This document shows positions 54,892 to 63,846 of a stretch of 64,000 nt of DNA, piece after piece (the first letter of the stretch is position 1; every line of letters begins with the position of its first letter). The translations under genes were made by a program, and so were the position numbers. This DNA is from CAIJXJ01 sp964445115 (GTDB lineage: Bacteria > Pseudomonadota > Gammaproteobacteria > Burkholderiales > Methylophilaceae). The DNA lies in NCBI GenBank assembly GCA_964445115.1, contig CAYUJU010000003.1, positions 1 to 64,000 on the forward strand, written 5' to 3'. The notes under the pieces were generated by a model. The model saw nothing but the letters and a program-made list of their open reading frames with translations, ran no database searches and was not told the origin of the DNA.

Positions 54892-55200
54892 ATGAGTTAC
54901 TTCGAACGCCATGTATTTTTCTGCCTCAACCGTCGTGAGGATGGCGCAGCCTGCTGCACCGACCACGGTGCCGAGGCGATGTTTGAGTACACCAAGAAAA
55001 AGATCAAATCGCTGGACCTGAACGGCAAGGGCAAGATCCGCATTAACCGCGCTGGCTGTTTTGACCGCTGCGGCGAGGGGCCTTTGCTGGTGATCTATCC
55101 CGAAGCCGTGTGGTACACCTTCATCGACCAGCAGGATCTCGACGAGATCATCCAGTCCCATCTGATGAATGGAGTCGAAGTCACGCGCCTCAAAGTCTAG
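54892..55200 (+). CDS. thioredoxin-like [2Fe-2S] ferredoxin
   Basis: The 102-residue protein begins MSYFERHVFFCLNRREDG. It carries the cluster cysteines of the thioredoxin-fold (Shethna-type) ferredoxins: C11, C21 or C22, C56 and C60 (the last two in GCFDRCGEGP). The electron partner is unknown. It follows the TonB-like gene by 13 bp and ends the rightward run, 11 bp from the convergent HIT gene. Confidence 0.9.
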   Translation: MSYFERHVFFCLNRREDGAACCTDHGAEAMFEYTKKKIKSLDLNGKGKIRINRAGCFDRCGEGPLLVIYPEAVWYTFIDQQDLDEIIQSHLMNGVEVTRLKV

Positions 55201-55211
55201 CGCGCTTCACT

Positions 55212-55622
55212 TCAGAACTGCGCGAGCGCTTTCTCCAGTGCGCTGCGCAACTGCTCAACGTCTACCCCCCGCTTTTTCCCATCCCGCTGGGCTTCGCCCC
55301 AGATGGCGTTGGGAAAATGCTTGTCATCATGAAAACGTGGAATGACGTGCCAATGCACGTGCGGTGTCATGTTGCCAAGGCTGGCGAGATTGATTTTGTC
55401 TGGCTGCATGACTTCGCGCACGGCGGTTTCCGTGGCGAGGATCACACGCATCATCAGTGAGCGCTCACCTGAATCGAGATCCGTCATTTCCTTGACGTGA
55501 CGGTTCAGCACCACGCGACAGAAGCCGGGATAATCCGGGTCGTTCACCAGTACGATGCGGCACAGACTACTGTTCCAAAGCAGTTCGCCGCCGATGTTGT
55601 CGCAGAGATCGCAGGCCATCAT
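55212..55622 (-). CDS. HIT family nucleotide hydrolase
   Basis: The 136-residue protein has the histidine-triad motif HVHWHVIPR (about residues 89-97), following LASLGNMTPH. HIT proteins hydrolyse or transfer nucleoside phosphates from adenosine-type adducts. It overlaps lipA by 4 bp (ATGA) and is the last gene of the leftward envelope/lipoate run. The physiological substrate is not known. Confidence 0.92.
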   Translation of the reverse strand: MMACDLCDNIGGELLWNSSLCRIVLVNDPDYPGFCRVVLNRHVKEMTDLDSGERSLMMRVILATETAVREVMQPDKINLASLGNMTPHVHWHVIPRFHDDKHFPNAIWGEAQRDGKKRGVDVEQLRSALEKALAQF

Positions 55623-56557
55623 GCCACCCCTGCGCCATGGGCCTGCTGGTCGGCGTGGTAGCTGGATCGCACCATCGGGCCGCAGGCGGCCTGAGTGAAT
55701 CCCATGGCCAGCGCCTGCTGCTCGAACCAGGCGAAGCGGTCGGGCTCGACGAAGCGCAGCACCGGTAGATGGTGCGCGCTGGGCTGCAGATACTGGCCTA
55801 GCGTGAGCATGGTGACGCCGTGGGCGCGCAGGTCGCGCATGACTTCCAGGATTTCCTCGTCGGTTTCCCCCAGCCCCAGCATCAGGCCGGATTTGGTGGG
55901 AATCGCCGGGAAGCGCGCGCCGAAATCCGCTAGCAGCTTGAGCGAGTGGGCGTAATCCGCGCCCGGCCGTGCCTGTTTGTACAGGCGCGGGATGGTTTCG
56001 AGGTTATGGTTCATCACATCCGGCGGCGCAGCGGCAAGGATCTCCAGCGCGGTGTCGAGCCGGCCGCGGAAGTCCGGTACCAGCACTTCGATTTTCAGGT
56101 GCGGCGAATGCGTGCGTGCTGCACGAATGCAGTCGACGAAGTGCTGGGCGCCGCCATCGCGCAGGTCGTCGCGGTCGACGCTGGTGATGACGACATACTT
56201 CAGGCGCATCGCGGCGATGGTGCGCCCCAGCTTTTCCGGCTCCTCGGCATCGGGCGGCAGGGGCTTGCCGTGTGCCACATCACAGAACGGGCAGCGGCGG
56301 GTGCAGACGTCGCCCAGGATCATGAAGGTGGCCGTGCCGCCGCTGAAGCACTCGCCGATATTCGGGCAGGTGGCTTCTTCGCAGACCGTGTGCAGGTTGT
56401 TGTCGCGCAGGATCTGCTTGATCTCGTGGTAACGCGCGCTGTCCGGCACTTTCATGCGGATCCATTCCGGCTTGCGCGGCGCGGGTTGCGGCACGATCTT
56501 GATCGGGATGCGCGCGGTTTTTTCCGCGCCCTTCTGCTTATTGGTAGGTGTTGCCAT
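55619..56557 (-). CDS. lipA: lipoyl synthase
   Basis: LipA inserts two sulfurs into octanoyl groups on carrier domains, using two 4Fe-4S clusters. The 312-residue enzyme has the auxiliary cluster motif CEEATCPNIGEC, the radical SAM motif CTRRCPFCDV and the C-terminal RSSYHAD serine that ligates the auxiliary cluster. It overlaps the DUF3465 gene by 20 bp, with lipB just beyond. Confidence 0.97.
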   Translation of the reverse strand: MATPTNKQKGAEKTARIPIKIVPQPAPRKPEWIRMKVPDSARYHEIKQILRDNNLHTVCEEATCPNIGECFSGGTATFMILGDVCTRRCPFCDVAHGKPLPPDAEEPEKLGRTIAAMRLKYVVITSVDRDDLRDGGAQHFVDCIRAARTHSPHLKIEVLVPDFRGRLDTALEILAAAPPDVMNHNLETIPRLYKQARPGADYAHSLKLLADFGARFPAIPTKSGLMLGLGETDEEILEVMRDLRAHGVTMLTLGQYLQPSAHHLPVLRFVEPDRFAWFEQQALAMGFTQAACGPMVRSSYHADQQAHGAGVA

Positions 56558-56990
56558 GGTGTTTCAGCCATCCATCAATGTGGGTGTGTCGCGGATCATG
56601 GTGCGTCCAGTGCACCACGCCGCCCTTGGAATTCCATTCATATTCGCCGAAGAACTCGACGGTGTCGCCCGTCTTCAGATCGTCGATGCGCGGCGCGAGG
56701 TCGATGTTGTGCGCGACCAGCACGGTTTGGCCATCGGCCAGACGCAGGATAAAGCGCTGATGGCGGTGGCCGTCGTTGTCGTCCTTGAGCAGCTTGGTCA
56801 CGATGCCCTGCCCTTGCACCTGCACGTTGCTTTGCTGCCGGGCGAAGGCCTCGGCAATGGCACCGCCATTGGGCTGTCCGGGTGCCGCGACCTGACGGGC
56901 GCTTTCCGCCATCGCAGGAGTTCCGCCATCGGGCTGCATGAAGCCGACATAGAAGATGCCGAGCAGTATGATCAGGATGAGCTTGATCAT
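56538..56990 (-). CDS. DUF3465 domain protein with membrane anchor or signal
   Basis: The 150-residue protein has an N-terminal hydrophobic stretch (about residues 2-18), a low-complexity region and a beta-rich DUF3465 domain (about 50-150). The domain includes KLLKDDNDGHRHQRFIL, VLVAHNIDLAPRID and VHWTHHDPRHTHIDGWLKH. It resembles an OB-fold in pattern. It overlaps lipB by 4 bp and lipA by 20 bp. Nothing shows a lipoate role; it may simply share the operon. The protein is probably periplasmic. Confidence 0.8.
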   Translation of the reverse strand: MIKLILIILLGIFYVGFMQPDGGTPAMAESARQVAAPGQPNGGAIAEAFARQQSNVQVQGQGIVTKLLKDDNDGHRHQRFILRLADGQTVLVAHNIDLAPRIDDLKTGDTVEFFGEYEWNSKGGVVHWTHHDPRHTHIDGWLKHHGNTYQ

Positions 56991-57598
56991 GCGGTCTCCA
57001 GCGCACGGCGTAGCAGGTCGATCAGGGCGGGTGCAAGTGTGTCCGGGGATGCGGCGATGCCAAGGTCCTTAGTCTGGGTGACTTGCAGCCCCCGATAGCC
57101 ACAGGGGTCAATCGCGGTGAAGGGGGTCAGGTCCATGTCGACGTTGAGCGACAGGCCGTGGTAGCAGCGTCCGTTTTTCAGGCGCAGGCCCAGCGAGGCG
57201 ACCTTGCTGCCGCCAACATAGACGCCGGGTGCATCGGGGCGACCTTCTGCCGAAATGCCGTGGTCGGCCAGCAGCGCGATCACGGCGCCTTCCATGCGGT
57301 CCACCAGCTGGCGAATGCTCATGCCGCGGCGCTTCAGGTCGATCATGGTGTACAGCACGATCTGGCCCGGGCCGTGATAGGTGATCTTGCCACCGCGGTC
57401 GGTCAGCACCACCGGGATGTCGTCGCGCCAGGGTGAACGCACGTCTTTACGGTTGAGGCCCAGCGTGTAAACCGCCGGATGCTCGGTCAGCCACAGTTCA
57501 TCCGGCGTGGCGTCGTCGCGGGCGGCGGTGAAGGCCTGCATGGCCTGCCAGGTGGCCGGATAGTCGGTCACCCCGAGTTGTCGAACGAGGATGGACAC
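56987..57598 (-). CDS. lipB: lipoyl(octanoyl) transferase
   Basis: LipB moves octanoate from acyl carrier protein to lipoyl domains. The 203-residue enzyme has TYHGPGQIVLY, the catalytic lysine in GSKVASLGL, and the acyl-accepting cysteine in DPCGYRGLQVTQ. It is 5 bp downstream of the DUF493 gene and overlaps the DUF3465 gene by 4 bp. Confidence 0.96.
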   Translation of the reverse strand: MSILVRQLGVTDYPATWQAMQAFTAARDDATPDELWLTEHPAVYTLGLNRKDVRSPWRDDIPVVLTDRGGKITYHGPGQIVLYTMIDLKRRGMSIRQLVDRMEGAVIALLADHGISAEGRPDAPGVYVGGSKVASLGLRLKNGRCYHGLSLNVDMDLTPFTAIDPCGYRGLQVTQTKDLGIAASPDTLAPALIDLLRRALETA

Positions 57599-57603
57599 GA
57601 AAC

Positions 57604-57867
57604 TTACAGCACGACTTTGACCATGGGGTGCGAGGTCAGCGCGCGATAAAGATCATCCAGCATGGGCTTGGAGGTGGCGGTGATGGTGCAGGTCAGGCTG
57701 AGGTACTTGCCGGTGCTGCTGGGACGCATGTCCATGCGGCTGGCGTCGAATTCGGGGGCGTGCAGGCGCACGACTTCGACAATCGCTTCGGCAAAGCCTT
57801 CACGGGTCTCGCCCATGACCTTGATGGGGAACTCGCAGGGGAATTCGAGCAGGGTGTCTTCACTCAT
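57604..57867 (-). CDS. ybeD: DUF493 (YbeD-like) protein
   Basis: The 87-residue protein matches YbeD/DUF493: LLEFPCEFPIKVMGETREG, then GKYLSLTCTITATSK and the C-terminal HPMVKVVL. The fold is ACT-like, suggesting an allosteric or regulatory role; the exact function is unknown. It sits beside lipB, as ybeD does in E. coli. The start at 57867 overlaps the aminotransferase stop by 4 bp. Confidence 0.92.
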   Translation of the reverse strand: MSEDTLLEFPCEFPIKVMGETREGFAEAIVEVVRLHAPEFDASRMDMRPSSTGKYLSLTCTITATSKPMLDDLYRALTSHPMVKVVL

Positions 57868-58724
57868 GACGGCGCCCTCATGACGCGGTGTTTGTAATCC
57901 TGATACAGGTCGTACATCTGGCGGAACAGCGGACCGGGGCGGCCATCGCCGATGGCCTGGCCGTCCAGCGTGACGATGGCCAGCACCTCGCGCGTGGAGG
58001 AGCACAGCCAGAGCTCGTCGGCGCCTCGGATGCGGGCCTGGTCGAACTTGCCGATCTCGACCGGGATGTGGTGCGCGGCGGCCAGTTCCAAAATCAGGTC
58101 GTAAGTGATCCCGGGCAGCATGTGCTGGTCCTTGGGGGGCGCGAGGATTACACCATTTTCCACTGCGAAAACATTGGTGGCGGTGCCCTCGGTCAGGATG
58201 CCATCGCGGAACAGTACGGTTTCGTTCACCTGCGCATCCACGGCCAGCTGGCGCAACAGGATGTTGGGCAACAGCGAAATCGCCTTGAGATCGCAGCGTC
58301 CCCAGCGGTTGTCCTCGGCGGAGATCGCCGCCACGCCCTGTTCGACCAGCGCAGCCGGCGGGGTCGTGAGCGGGTTGCTCATCATGAACACGGTCGGCGA
58401 GACGCCCTCGGGAAACGGATGGTCGCGCTTGGCGACGCCCCGCGTGACGTGCAGATAGACCGACTGGTCGTCGTGCGCGTCACGCGCGATCAGTTCGTGG
58501 ATCAGGGCGGTCCATGTCTCGCGGGGGTGCGGGTTGACCAGACGGATGCCGTCGAGGCTGTGCTGCAGGCGTTTCAGGTGCCCTTCCAGCCGGAATGGAT
58601 GGCGGGAATACACCGGGATCAGTTCGTAGACGCCATCCCCGAAAATGAAGCCGCGATCGAGCACCGGCACGGTGGCCTGCTCGATCGGCATGAAGGCGCC
58701 ATTCAGGTAGACGGTCTGCGACAT
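57864..58724 (-). CDS. D-amino-acid aminotransferase (class IV PLP enzyme)
   Basis: The 286-residue protein is a class IV aminotransferase with RGFIFGDGVYELIPVY, the PLP lysine in CDLKAISLLPNIL, and EGTATNVFAV, the usual family pattern. It most resembles D-alanine aminotransferase, which would supply D-amino acids for peptidoglycan; branched-chain or aminodeoxychorismate lyase activity cannot be excluded. The start at 58724 overlaps the dacC stop by one base (TAATG). Confidence 0.88.
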   Translation of the reverse strand: MSQTVYLNGAFMPIEQATVPVLDRGFIFGDGVYELIPVYSRHPFRLEGHLKRLQHSLDGIRLVNPHPRETWTALIHELIARDAHDDQSVYLHVTRGVAKRDHPFPEGVSPTVFMMSNPLTTPPAALVEQGVAAISAEDNRWGRCDLKAISLLPNILLRQLAVDAQVNETVLFRDGILTEGTATNVFAVENGVILAPPKDQHMLPGITYDLILELAAAHHIPVEIGKFDQARIRGADELWLCSSTREVLAIVTLDGQAIGDGRPGPLFRQMYDLYQDYKHRVMRAPS

Positions 58725-59851
58725 TACTGGAACATCAGCTTGATGCTGTCCCACAGGCGGCCGAAGATGCCGGCGACCGGCATTTCCTTGGCCGCGACCA
58801 GTTTGCGCTCGAACACGACCTTGCCATCCTGGGTGAACTGCACGGTGCCAATCTCCTGGCCTGCGGCGATCGGGGCGATCAGCGGCTGCTTGCTGACAAC
58901 CTGGGCCTTGAGGCCCGCCGCCTGGCCCTTGGGCAGGGTGACATACAGGTCTTCTGCCACCGTGGCGGCCAGCGTGTTGTCGGCGCCCTTCCACACCTTG
59001 AGGGTGCTGACGGTCTGGCCGCGCTTGTAGAACAGTCGGGATTCAAAGAACTGGAAGCCGTAATTCAGCAGCTTCTGGCTTTCCACGGCGCGCGCGGTTT
59101 CGGACGGGGTACCCAGAATCACCGAGATCAGGCGCGTATCGCCGCGCTTGGCTGAAGAAATCAGGCAGTAGCCCGCGCTTTCGGTGTGGCCGGTCTTCAT
59201 GCCGTCGACGAAGGGGTCGCGCCACAGCAGCAGGTTGCGGTTCGGCTGGGTGATCTTGTTGTAGGTGTACTCCTTGACCGCATACAGGCGCTTGTACTGG
59301 TCAGGAAAATCGTGAATCAGGGCCATGGCCAGCAGGGACAGGTCGAACGCAGTGGTGTAGTGGTTGGCGTCCGGCATGCCGGTCGCGTTCATGAAGTGGG
59401 TGTTCTTCATGCCGAGGCGCGCGGCCTCCTTGTTCATCATCTCGGCGAAGATTTCTTCGGAACTGCCGATGCCTTCCGCGAGGGCGATACTGGCATCATT
59501 GCCGGACTGGATGATCATGCCATGCAGCAGTTCATCCACGGTCACCGGCATGTCGGGTTCGATGAACATCTTGGACCCTTCGATCTTCCATGCCTTCACA
59601 CTGACCGGCAGCGTCTGGGTTAGTTGCAAATGGCCGTTCTTGAGCGCCTTGAAGGTCAGGTAGGCAGTCATCAGCTTGGTGAGCGAGGCCGGTTCGATGC
59701 GTTCGTTGGCGTTTTGCTGGGCCAGGATGTTGCCGCTGTTGTAGTCACGCAGCAGGAAAGCCTTGGTCGCCAGCGTGGGCGGCGGCGGAATGTCATTCGC
59801 CGCAACGGCAGTGGAAAGGAACAGGGATACGAGCAGGAACAGGTATTTCAT
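58724..59851 (-). CDS. dacC: D-alanyl-D-alanine carboxypeptidase (PBP5/6 family)
   Basis: The enzyme trims the terminal D-Ala from peptidoglycan pentapeptides in the periplasm. The 375-residue precursor has a signal peptide (about residues 1-18), the active-site serine in ASLTKLM, SGN in QSGNDAS and KTG in MKTGHTESAG. It ends in an amphipathic anchor helix (IFGRLWDSIKLMF). The dacA/dacC distinction is not secure. It lies 8 bp downstream of rlpA. Confidence 0.93.
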   Translation of the reverse strand: MKYLFLLVSLFLSTAVAANDIPPPPTLATKAFLLRDYNSGNILAQQNANERIEPASLTKLMTAYLTFKALKNGHLQLTQTLPVSVKAWKIEGSKMFIEPDMPVTVDELLHGMIIQSGNDASIALAEGIGSSEEIFAEMMNKEAARLGMKNTHFMNATGMPDANHYTTAFDLSLLAMALIHDFPDQYKRLYAVKEYTYNKITQPNRNLLLWRDPFVDGMKTGHTESAGYCLISSAKRGDTRLISVILGTPSETARAVESQKLLNYGFQFFESRLFYKRGQTVSTLKVWKGADNTLAATVAEDLYVTLPKGQAAGLKAQVVSKQPLIAPIAAGQEIGTVQFTQDGKVVFERKLVAAKEMPVAGIFGRLWDSIKLMFQ

Positions 59852-59859
59852 GAGAGTCT

Positions 59860-60810
59860 TTACTGAGTGATCACGAGGGTGGAAACGCCGAGCGACTGCT
59901 TGATTTCTCCGGCAGCGCGGATCGCGTCGTCGCGGGTGTTGTAGGGGCCGAGCCTGACGCGATAGATGCCATTAGTATACCAGTTCTCTACCACGACATT
60001 TTCGGCGAGGTTCTGCTGGCGCAGTTTGTCGCGCAGCAGGTCGGCGTTGTCCTTGCTCTTGAACGCACCGACCTGGACGAAACTGCCGCTGGCGGGTGGC
60101 GCAGTCTCCAGCGTCTTGTCCATGTTGAGTGTTGGTTGGACAGGTTCTGTCGTCGCGACTGGCTGCGAAGCGCCGGGCAGAATGGCCTCAACCTCGACCT
60201 GACCGCTGCCTTTGCCGACGATGCGTAGCTTGTGCGCTGCCGCGTACGAAAGATCAATCAGGCGGTCCTTCTTGAACGGGCCGCGGTCGTTGACGCGAAC
60301 GACCACGGATTTGCCGTTTTCCGGATTGGTGACGCGCACATAGCTGGGGATCGGCAGGATGGGGTGTGCCGCCGTCATGCCGTACATGTCATAGACTTCG
60401 CCGCTGGAAGTTTTCTGCCCGTGGTAGCGGCGGCCGTACCACGAGGCCACGCCCTGCGCCTTGTAGGGTTGCGGGCGCGTCATCGGGGTGTAGTTCTCAC
60501 CCAGCGCTACGTAGGGCCGGTTAGCCCGTGCAAGCGGAGGTTCGTCCATGGGGACGGCATCGGGGATGGCGTCGAGATCGGCGGGTGGGTTGTCGCCCGG
60601 GCCGTCGTCCAGATAATAGCCGCCGGATTTTTTGCCTGCCGGGGCGGTGGCAGTATCAGGCGCCTTGGTCGAGGAAGCGGGTGCGCGCTCCGGCGTGGGG
60701 GAGGGCTTGGATTTGCTGCCGAAAACGCCCCCGACGCTGCTACACCCGCCAAGCAGCAGGGTAAGCAGGAGTGGCAGCAACAGGCTGGAGATACGGGGCA
60801 AGTGCGTCAT
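59860..60810 (-). CDS. rlpA: RlpA septal-ring lytic transglycosylase-like lipoprotein
   Basis: RlpA family proteins bind denuded septal glycans and in some species cleave them. The 316-residue precursor has a lipobox (LLLGGC, cysteine near residue 23), a linker, a double-psi beta-barrel domain (GVASWYGRRYHGQKTSSGE with VVRVNDRGPF) and a C-terminal SPOR domain (about 235-316, FVQVGAFKSKDNADLL). It sits between rodA and dacC, the common arrangement. Confidence 0.95.
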   Translation of the reverse strand: MTHLPRISSLLLPLLLTLLLGGCSSVGGVFGSKSKPSPTPERAPASSTKAPDTATAPAGKKSGGYYLDDGPGDNPPADLDAIPDAVPMDEPPLARANRPYVALGENYTPMTRPQPYKAQGVASWYGRRYHGQKTSSGEVYDMYGMTAAHPILPIPSYVRVTNPENGKSVVVRVNDRGPFKKDRLIDLSYAAAHKLRIVGKGSGQVEVEAILPGASQPVATTEPVQPTLNMDKTLETAPPASGSFVQVGAFKSKDNADLLRDKLRQQNLAENVVVENWYTNGIYRVRLGPYNTRDDAIRAAGEIKQSLGVSTLVITQ

Positions 60811-60824
60811 GCGTGGTTCCTCGG

Positions 60825-61919
60825 TCAGGAAGACACCAGTTTCTTGTGGGTCTGGATGCTCATCAAGATACCGAAACCGATCATCAGTGTCACCAGCGAA
60901 GTCCCGCCGTAACTGATCAGGGGAAGCGGTACGCCAACCACGGGCAGGATACCGCTCACCATACCCATGTTGACGAAAGCGTAGGTAAAGAACGTGAGCG
61001 AAATGCTGCCCGCCAGCAGGCGACTGAAGGTGTTTTGCGCGTTGGCGGCAATCACCATGCCGCGCCCGATGATGATCAGCATCAACAGCAACAGCAGCAG
61101 GTTCCCAACCAGGCCGAACTCCTCGCCGAACACCGCGAAAATGAAGTCGGTATGCCGTTCCGGCAGGAAATCCAGTTGCGATTGCGTGCCGTTGAGCCAG
61201 CCCTTGCCGGAGATGCCGCCGGAGCCCAGCGCAATCGTGGCCTGGATCGTGTGGTAGCCTGCTCCCAGCGGGTCCTGCGACGGGTCGAGCAGGATCTCGA
61301 CGCGGCGGCGCTGGTAGTCGTGTAGCAGCGGCCAGGCCAGCGGAATGGCCGCGGCACCCGCCAAGGCGAGACCCGCCAGCAAGCGCCAGCTCAGCCCGGC
61401 CAGAAACAGCACGTAGAAGCCGGAGGCGCTGATCAGCAACGCGGTACCGAGATCGGGTTGTTTCATGATCAGCCCGACCGGCAGGATCAGGAGCAGCGCG
61501 GCGATGCCGTAATCCGACATGTGCAACGCTGCATCGCGCCGCGAGAAGAACCAGGCCAGCATCATCGGCACGGCGATTTTCATCAGTTCGGAAGGCTGGA
61601 TGCGCGCCACCCCCAGATCCAGCCAGCGGCGCGCGCCTTTGGAAATGTCGCCGAACAGGAATACCCCGACCAGCAATACCATGCCCAGCAGGTAGACCGG
61701 CACGGCGATGCGTTGCAGATGCTGCGGGGGAATGTTGGAAAACACCCAGAGCACACCCAACGCCACTGCGATGTTGATCAGTTGCGCGGTCATGCGGTCC
61801 AGACTCTGGCCGGAGGCGCTGTAAAGCACGATCAGGGCGACGGCTATGGTGAACAGCAGCGTCCCCAGCAGGAATTCGTCGAAATGCGCGGTGGCGCGCT
61901 TGAGCAGCAGTCTAATCAT
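60825..61919 (-). CDS. rodA: rod-shape peptidoglycan glycosyltransferase RodA
   Basis: RodA polymerises glycan strands for side-wall growth as partner of PBP2. The 364-residue protein has about ten membrane helices, the SEDS signature region with KGARRWLDLGVARIQPSEL and KQPDLGTALL, and the terminal PLPLISYGGTSLV. The start at 61919 (MIRLLLKRA) is chosen because a longer frame would run into mrdA; it overlaps mrdA by 8 bp. Confidence 0.96.
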   Translation of the reverse strand: MIRLLLKRATAHFDEFLLGTLLFTIAVALIVLYSASGQSLDRMTAQLINIAVALGVLWVFSNIPPQHLQRIAVPVYLLGMVLLVGVFLFGDISKGARRWLDLGVARIQPSELMKIAVPMMLAWFFSRRDAALHMSDYGIAALLLILPVGLIMKQPDLGTALLISASGFYVLFLAGLSWRLLAGLALAGAAAIPLAWPLLHDYQRRRVEILLDPSQDPLGAGYHTIQATIALGSGGISGKGWLNGTQSQLDFLPERHTDFIFAVFGEEFGLVGNLLLLLLMLIIIGRGMVIAANAQNTFSRLLAGSISLTFFTYAFVNMGMVSGILPVVGVPLPLISYGGTSLVTLMIGFGILMSIQTHKKLVSS

Positions 61920-63834
61920 GCACGTCAACCTCCTCTTCCGGGGCGTTGGTGACGGCCTCAGGTGGCGCCGCCGGGGCATCGGGTTCCTTGCCCAGCAGGT
62001 AGTAATCCATCACCTTGCGGGCGATCGGCCCGGCGGCCGAGCCACCGTGACCACCGTTTTCGACAATCACGGCAACGGCGATGCGTGGCGCTTCTGCCGG
62101 GGCGTAGGCAATGAACAGGGCGTGGTCGCGGTGGCGTTCGTTGATGGCGTGTTCATTGTATTTTTCGCCCTGCTTGATGCCGACCACTTGTGCGGTCCCG
62201 GTCTTGGCCGCGATGGCATACGGGCTGCCCGCGCCGATGCTGGCGGCGGTGCCGCCCGGCAGGGTCACGTCCATCATGCCCTGCTTCACCAGCTCCACAT
62301 GCTGTGGGTTGAGTTCGACGCGGTCCATGACTTCGATCGGCATCGGGCGGCGCGTGCCGGTGCTGCTTTCCTTGATCGCGGCGACCAGGTGGGGGCGTAC
62401 GGCCACGCCGTTGTTGGCGAGGATGGCCGTGGCCTGGGCCAGCTGCATCGGCGTGGCCAGCATGTAACCCTGACCAATCCCGGTGATCAGGGTTTCGCCC
62501 GGATACCACTTCTGTTTCCAGCGCTTCGCCTTCCACTGCGGCGTGGGCAGCAGGCCGGAAAGCTCTCCTTCCATGTCCAGCCCGGATTTTTTGCCGAAGC
62601 CGAAATGACTGACAAAGCTGGTGAGACGTTCGATGCCGAGATCCAGCGCGAGCCCATAAAAGAAGGTATCGCACGACACCGTGATCGCGCGCTTGACGTC
62701 GACTTGGCCGTGGCCGCCGGGTTTCCAGTCGCGATAACGGTGGCTGCTGCCCGGCAGCGTGTAGAAGCCGGGGTCGGGAATGCTGAATGGCGGTTCGCGT
62801 TTGCCGTGTTCCAGCCCCGCCAGCGCGACGAAGGGCTTGAAGGTCGAGCCCGGCGGGTAGATGCCGCGTAGCGGGCGGTTGATCAGGGGCTTGTCCAGCG
62901 AGTTGTTGAGGGCGTTCCAGCTGTCGGTGTCGATGCCGTCAACGAACAGGTTGGGGTCGAAAGTCGGCATGCTGACATAGGCGAGCACTTCGCCGGTGGC
63001 CGGGTCCAGCGCCACCATGGCGCCACGCCGGTCGCCGAACGCGTTTTCGGCGATCTGCTGCAGTTTGCTGTCGACCGACAGGATCAGGTCGTTGCCTGGC
63101 ACCGGCGCGGTACTCGACAGCACCCGCACCGCGTGGCCGTCCGCGTCGATCTCCACCTGCTGGATGCCGGTGATGCCGTGCAGGTGGCGCTCGTAATATT
63201 GCTCCAGCCCCATCTTGCCGATGTGGTCCGATCCCTTGTAGTTCGACTCGTCGCCGGCCGCCTTGATCTTTTCCACGTCCTTGTCGTTGATGCGGCCGAT
63301 GTAGCCGATCAAGTGCGAGCCGAGCGAGCCTTGCGGATAGTGACGGAACAGGCGGGAGCGAATTTCCACACCGGGGAAGCGGAACCGGTTGACCGCGATT
63401 TTCGCCGCCTCGGCTTCCGTCAGATGGCTGCGCAACGGGACGCTCTCGAAACTGTGGCTCTGGTCGCGCAGTTTCTTGAAGCGCTTGCGATCGTTGGCAT
63501 TGACTTCGATCAACTGCGCGACCGCGTCGATCGTTGCTTCGACGTTTTCTACCTTGGAAGGCGTGATCTCCAGCGTATAGACGAAGAAATTGTGGGCCAG
63601 CACGACGCCGTTGCGATCCAGGATGAGGCCGCGATTGGGGACGATGGGCACCAGCGAAATGCGGTTGTTCTCGGCCAGCGTCTGATAGTGCTCGTAGCGT
63701 ACGACCTGCAGATAGAAAAATCGGGCCGCCAGAATGCCGAAACAAACCAGCACGACCAGCGCGGCAAATCCCAGCCTAAGCCGGAAGTGGTGCTGCTCGC
63801 GCAGCGGGTTTCTGAGCTCGGACGACAGTTTCAT
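61912..63834 (-). CDS. mrdA: penicillin-binding protein 2 (peptidoglycan transpeptidase)
   Basis: PBP2 is the transpeptidase of the elongasome. The 640-residue protein has a cytoplasmic N-terminus, one membrane helix (about residues 19-40), a pedestal/dimerisation domain and the transpeptidase domain with active serine in PGSTFKPFVAL, SCDTFFYGL (SxD-like) and KTGTAQVVG. It lies between mreD (12 bp upstream) and rodA, matching the mreBCD-mrdA-rodA cluster. Confidence 0.96.
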   Translation of the reverse strand: MKLSSELRNPLREQHHFRLRLGFAALVVLVCFGILAARFFYLQVVRYEHYQTLAENNRISLVPIVPNRGLILDRNGVVLAHNFFVYTLEITPSKVENVEATIDAVAQLIEVNANDRKRFKKLRDQSHSFESVPLRSHLTEAEAAKIAVNRFRFPGVEIRSRLFRHYPQGSLGSHLIGYIGRINDKDVEKIKAAGDESNYKGSDHIGKMGLEQYYERHLHGITGIQQVEIDADGHAVRVLSSTAPVPGNDLILSVDSKLQQIAENAFGDRRGAMVALDPATGEVLAYVSMPTFDPNLFVDGIDTDSWNALNNSLDKPLINRPLRGIYPPGSTFKPFVALAGLEHGKREPPFSIPDPGFYTLPGSSHRYRDWKPGGHGQVDVKRAITVSCDTFFYGLALDLGIERLTSFVSHFGFGKKSGLDMEGELSGLLPTPQWKAKRWKQKWYPGETLITGIGQGYMLATPMQLAQATAILANNGVAVRPHLVAAIKESSTGTRRPMPIEVMDRVELNPQHVELVKQGMMDVTLPGGTAASIGAGSPYAIAAKTGTAQVVGIKQGEKYNEHAINERHRDHALFIAYAPAEAPRIAVAVIVENGGHGGSAAGPIARKVMDYYLLGKEPDAPAAPPEAVTNAPEEEVDVHD

Positions 63835-63846
63835 GCGGCGATTGAA

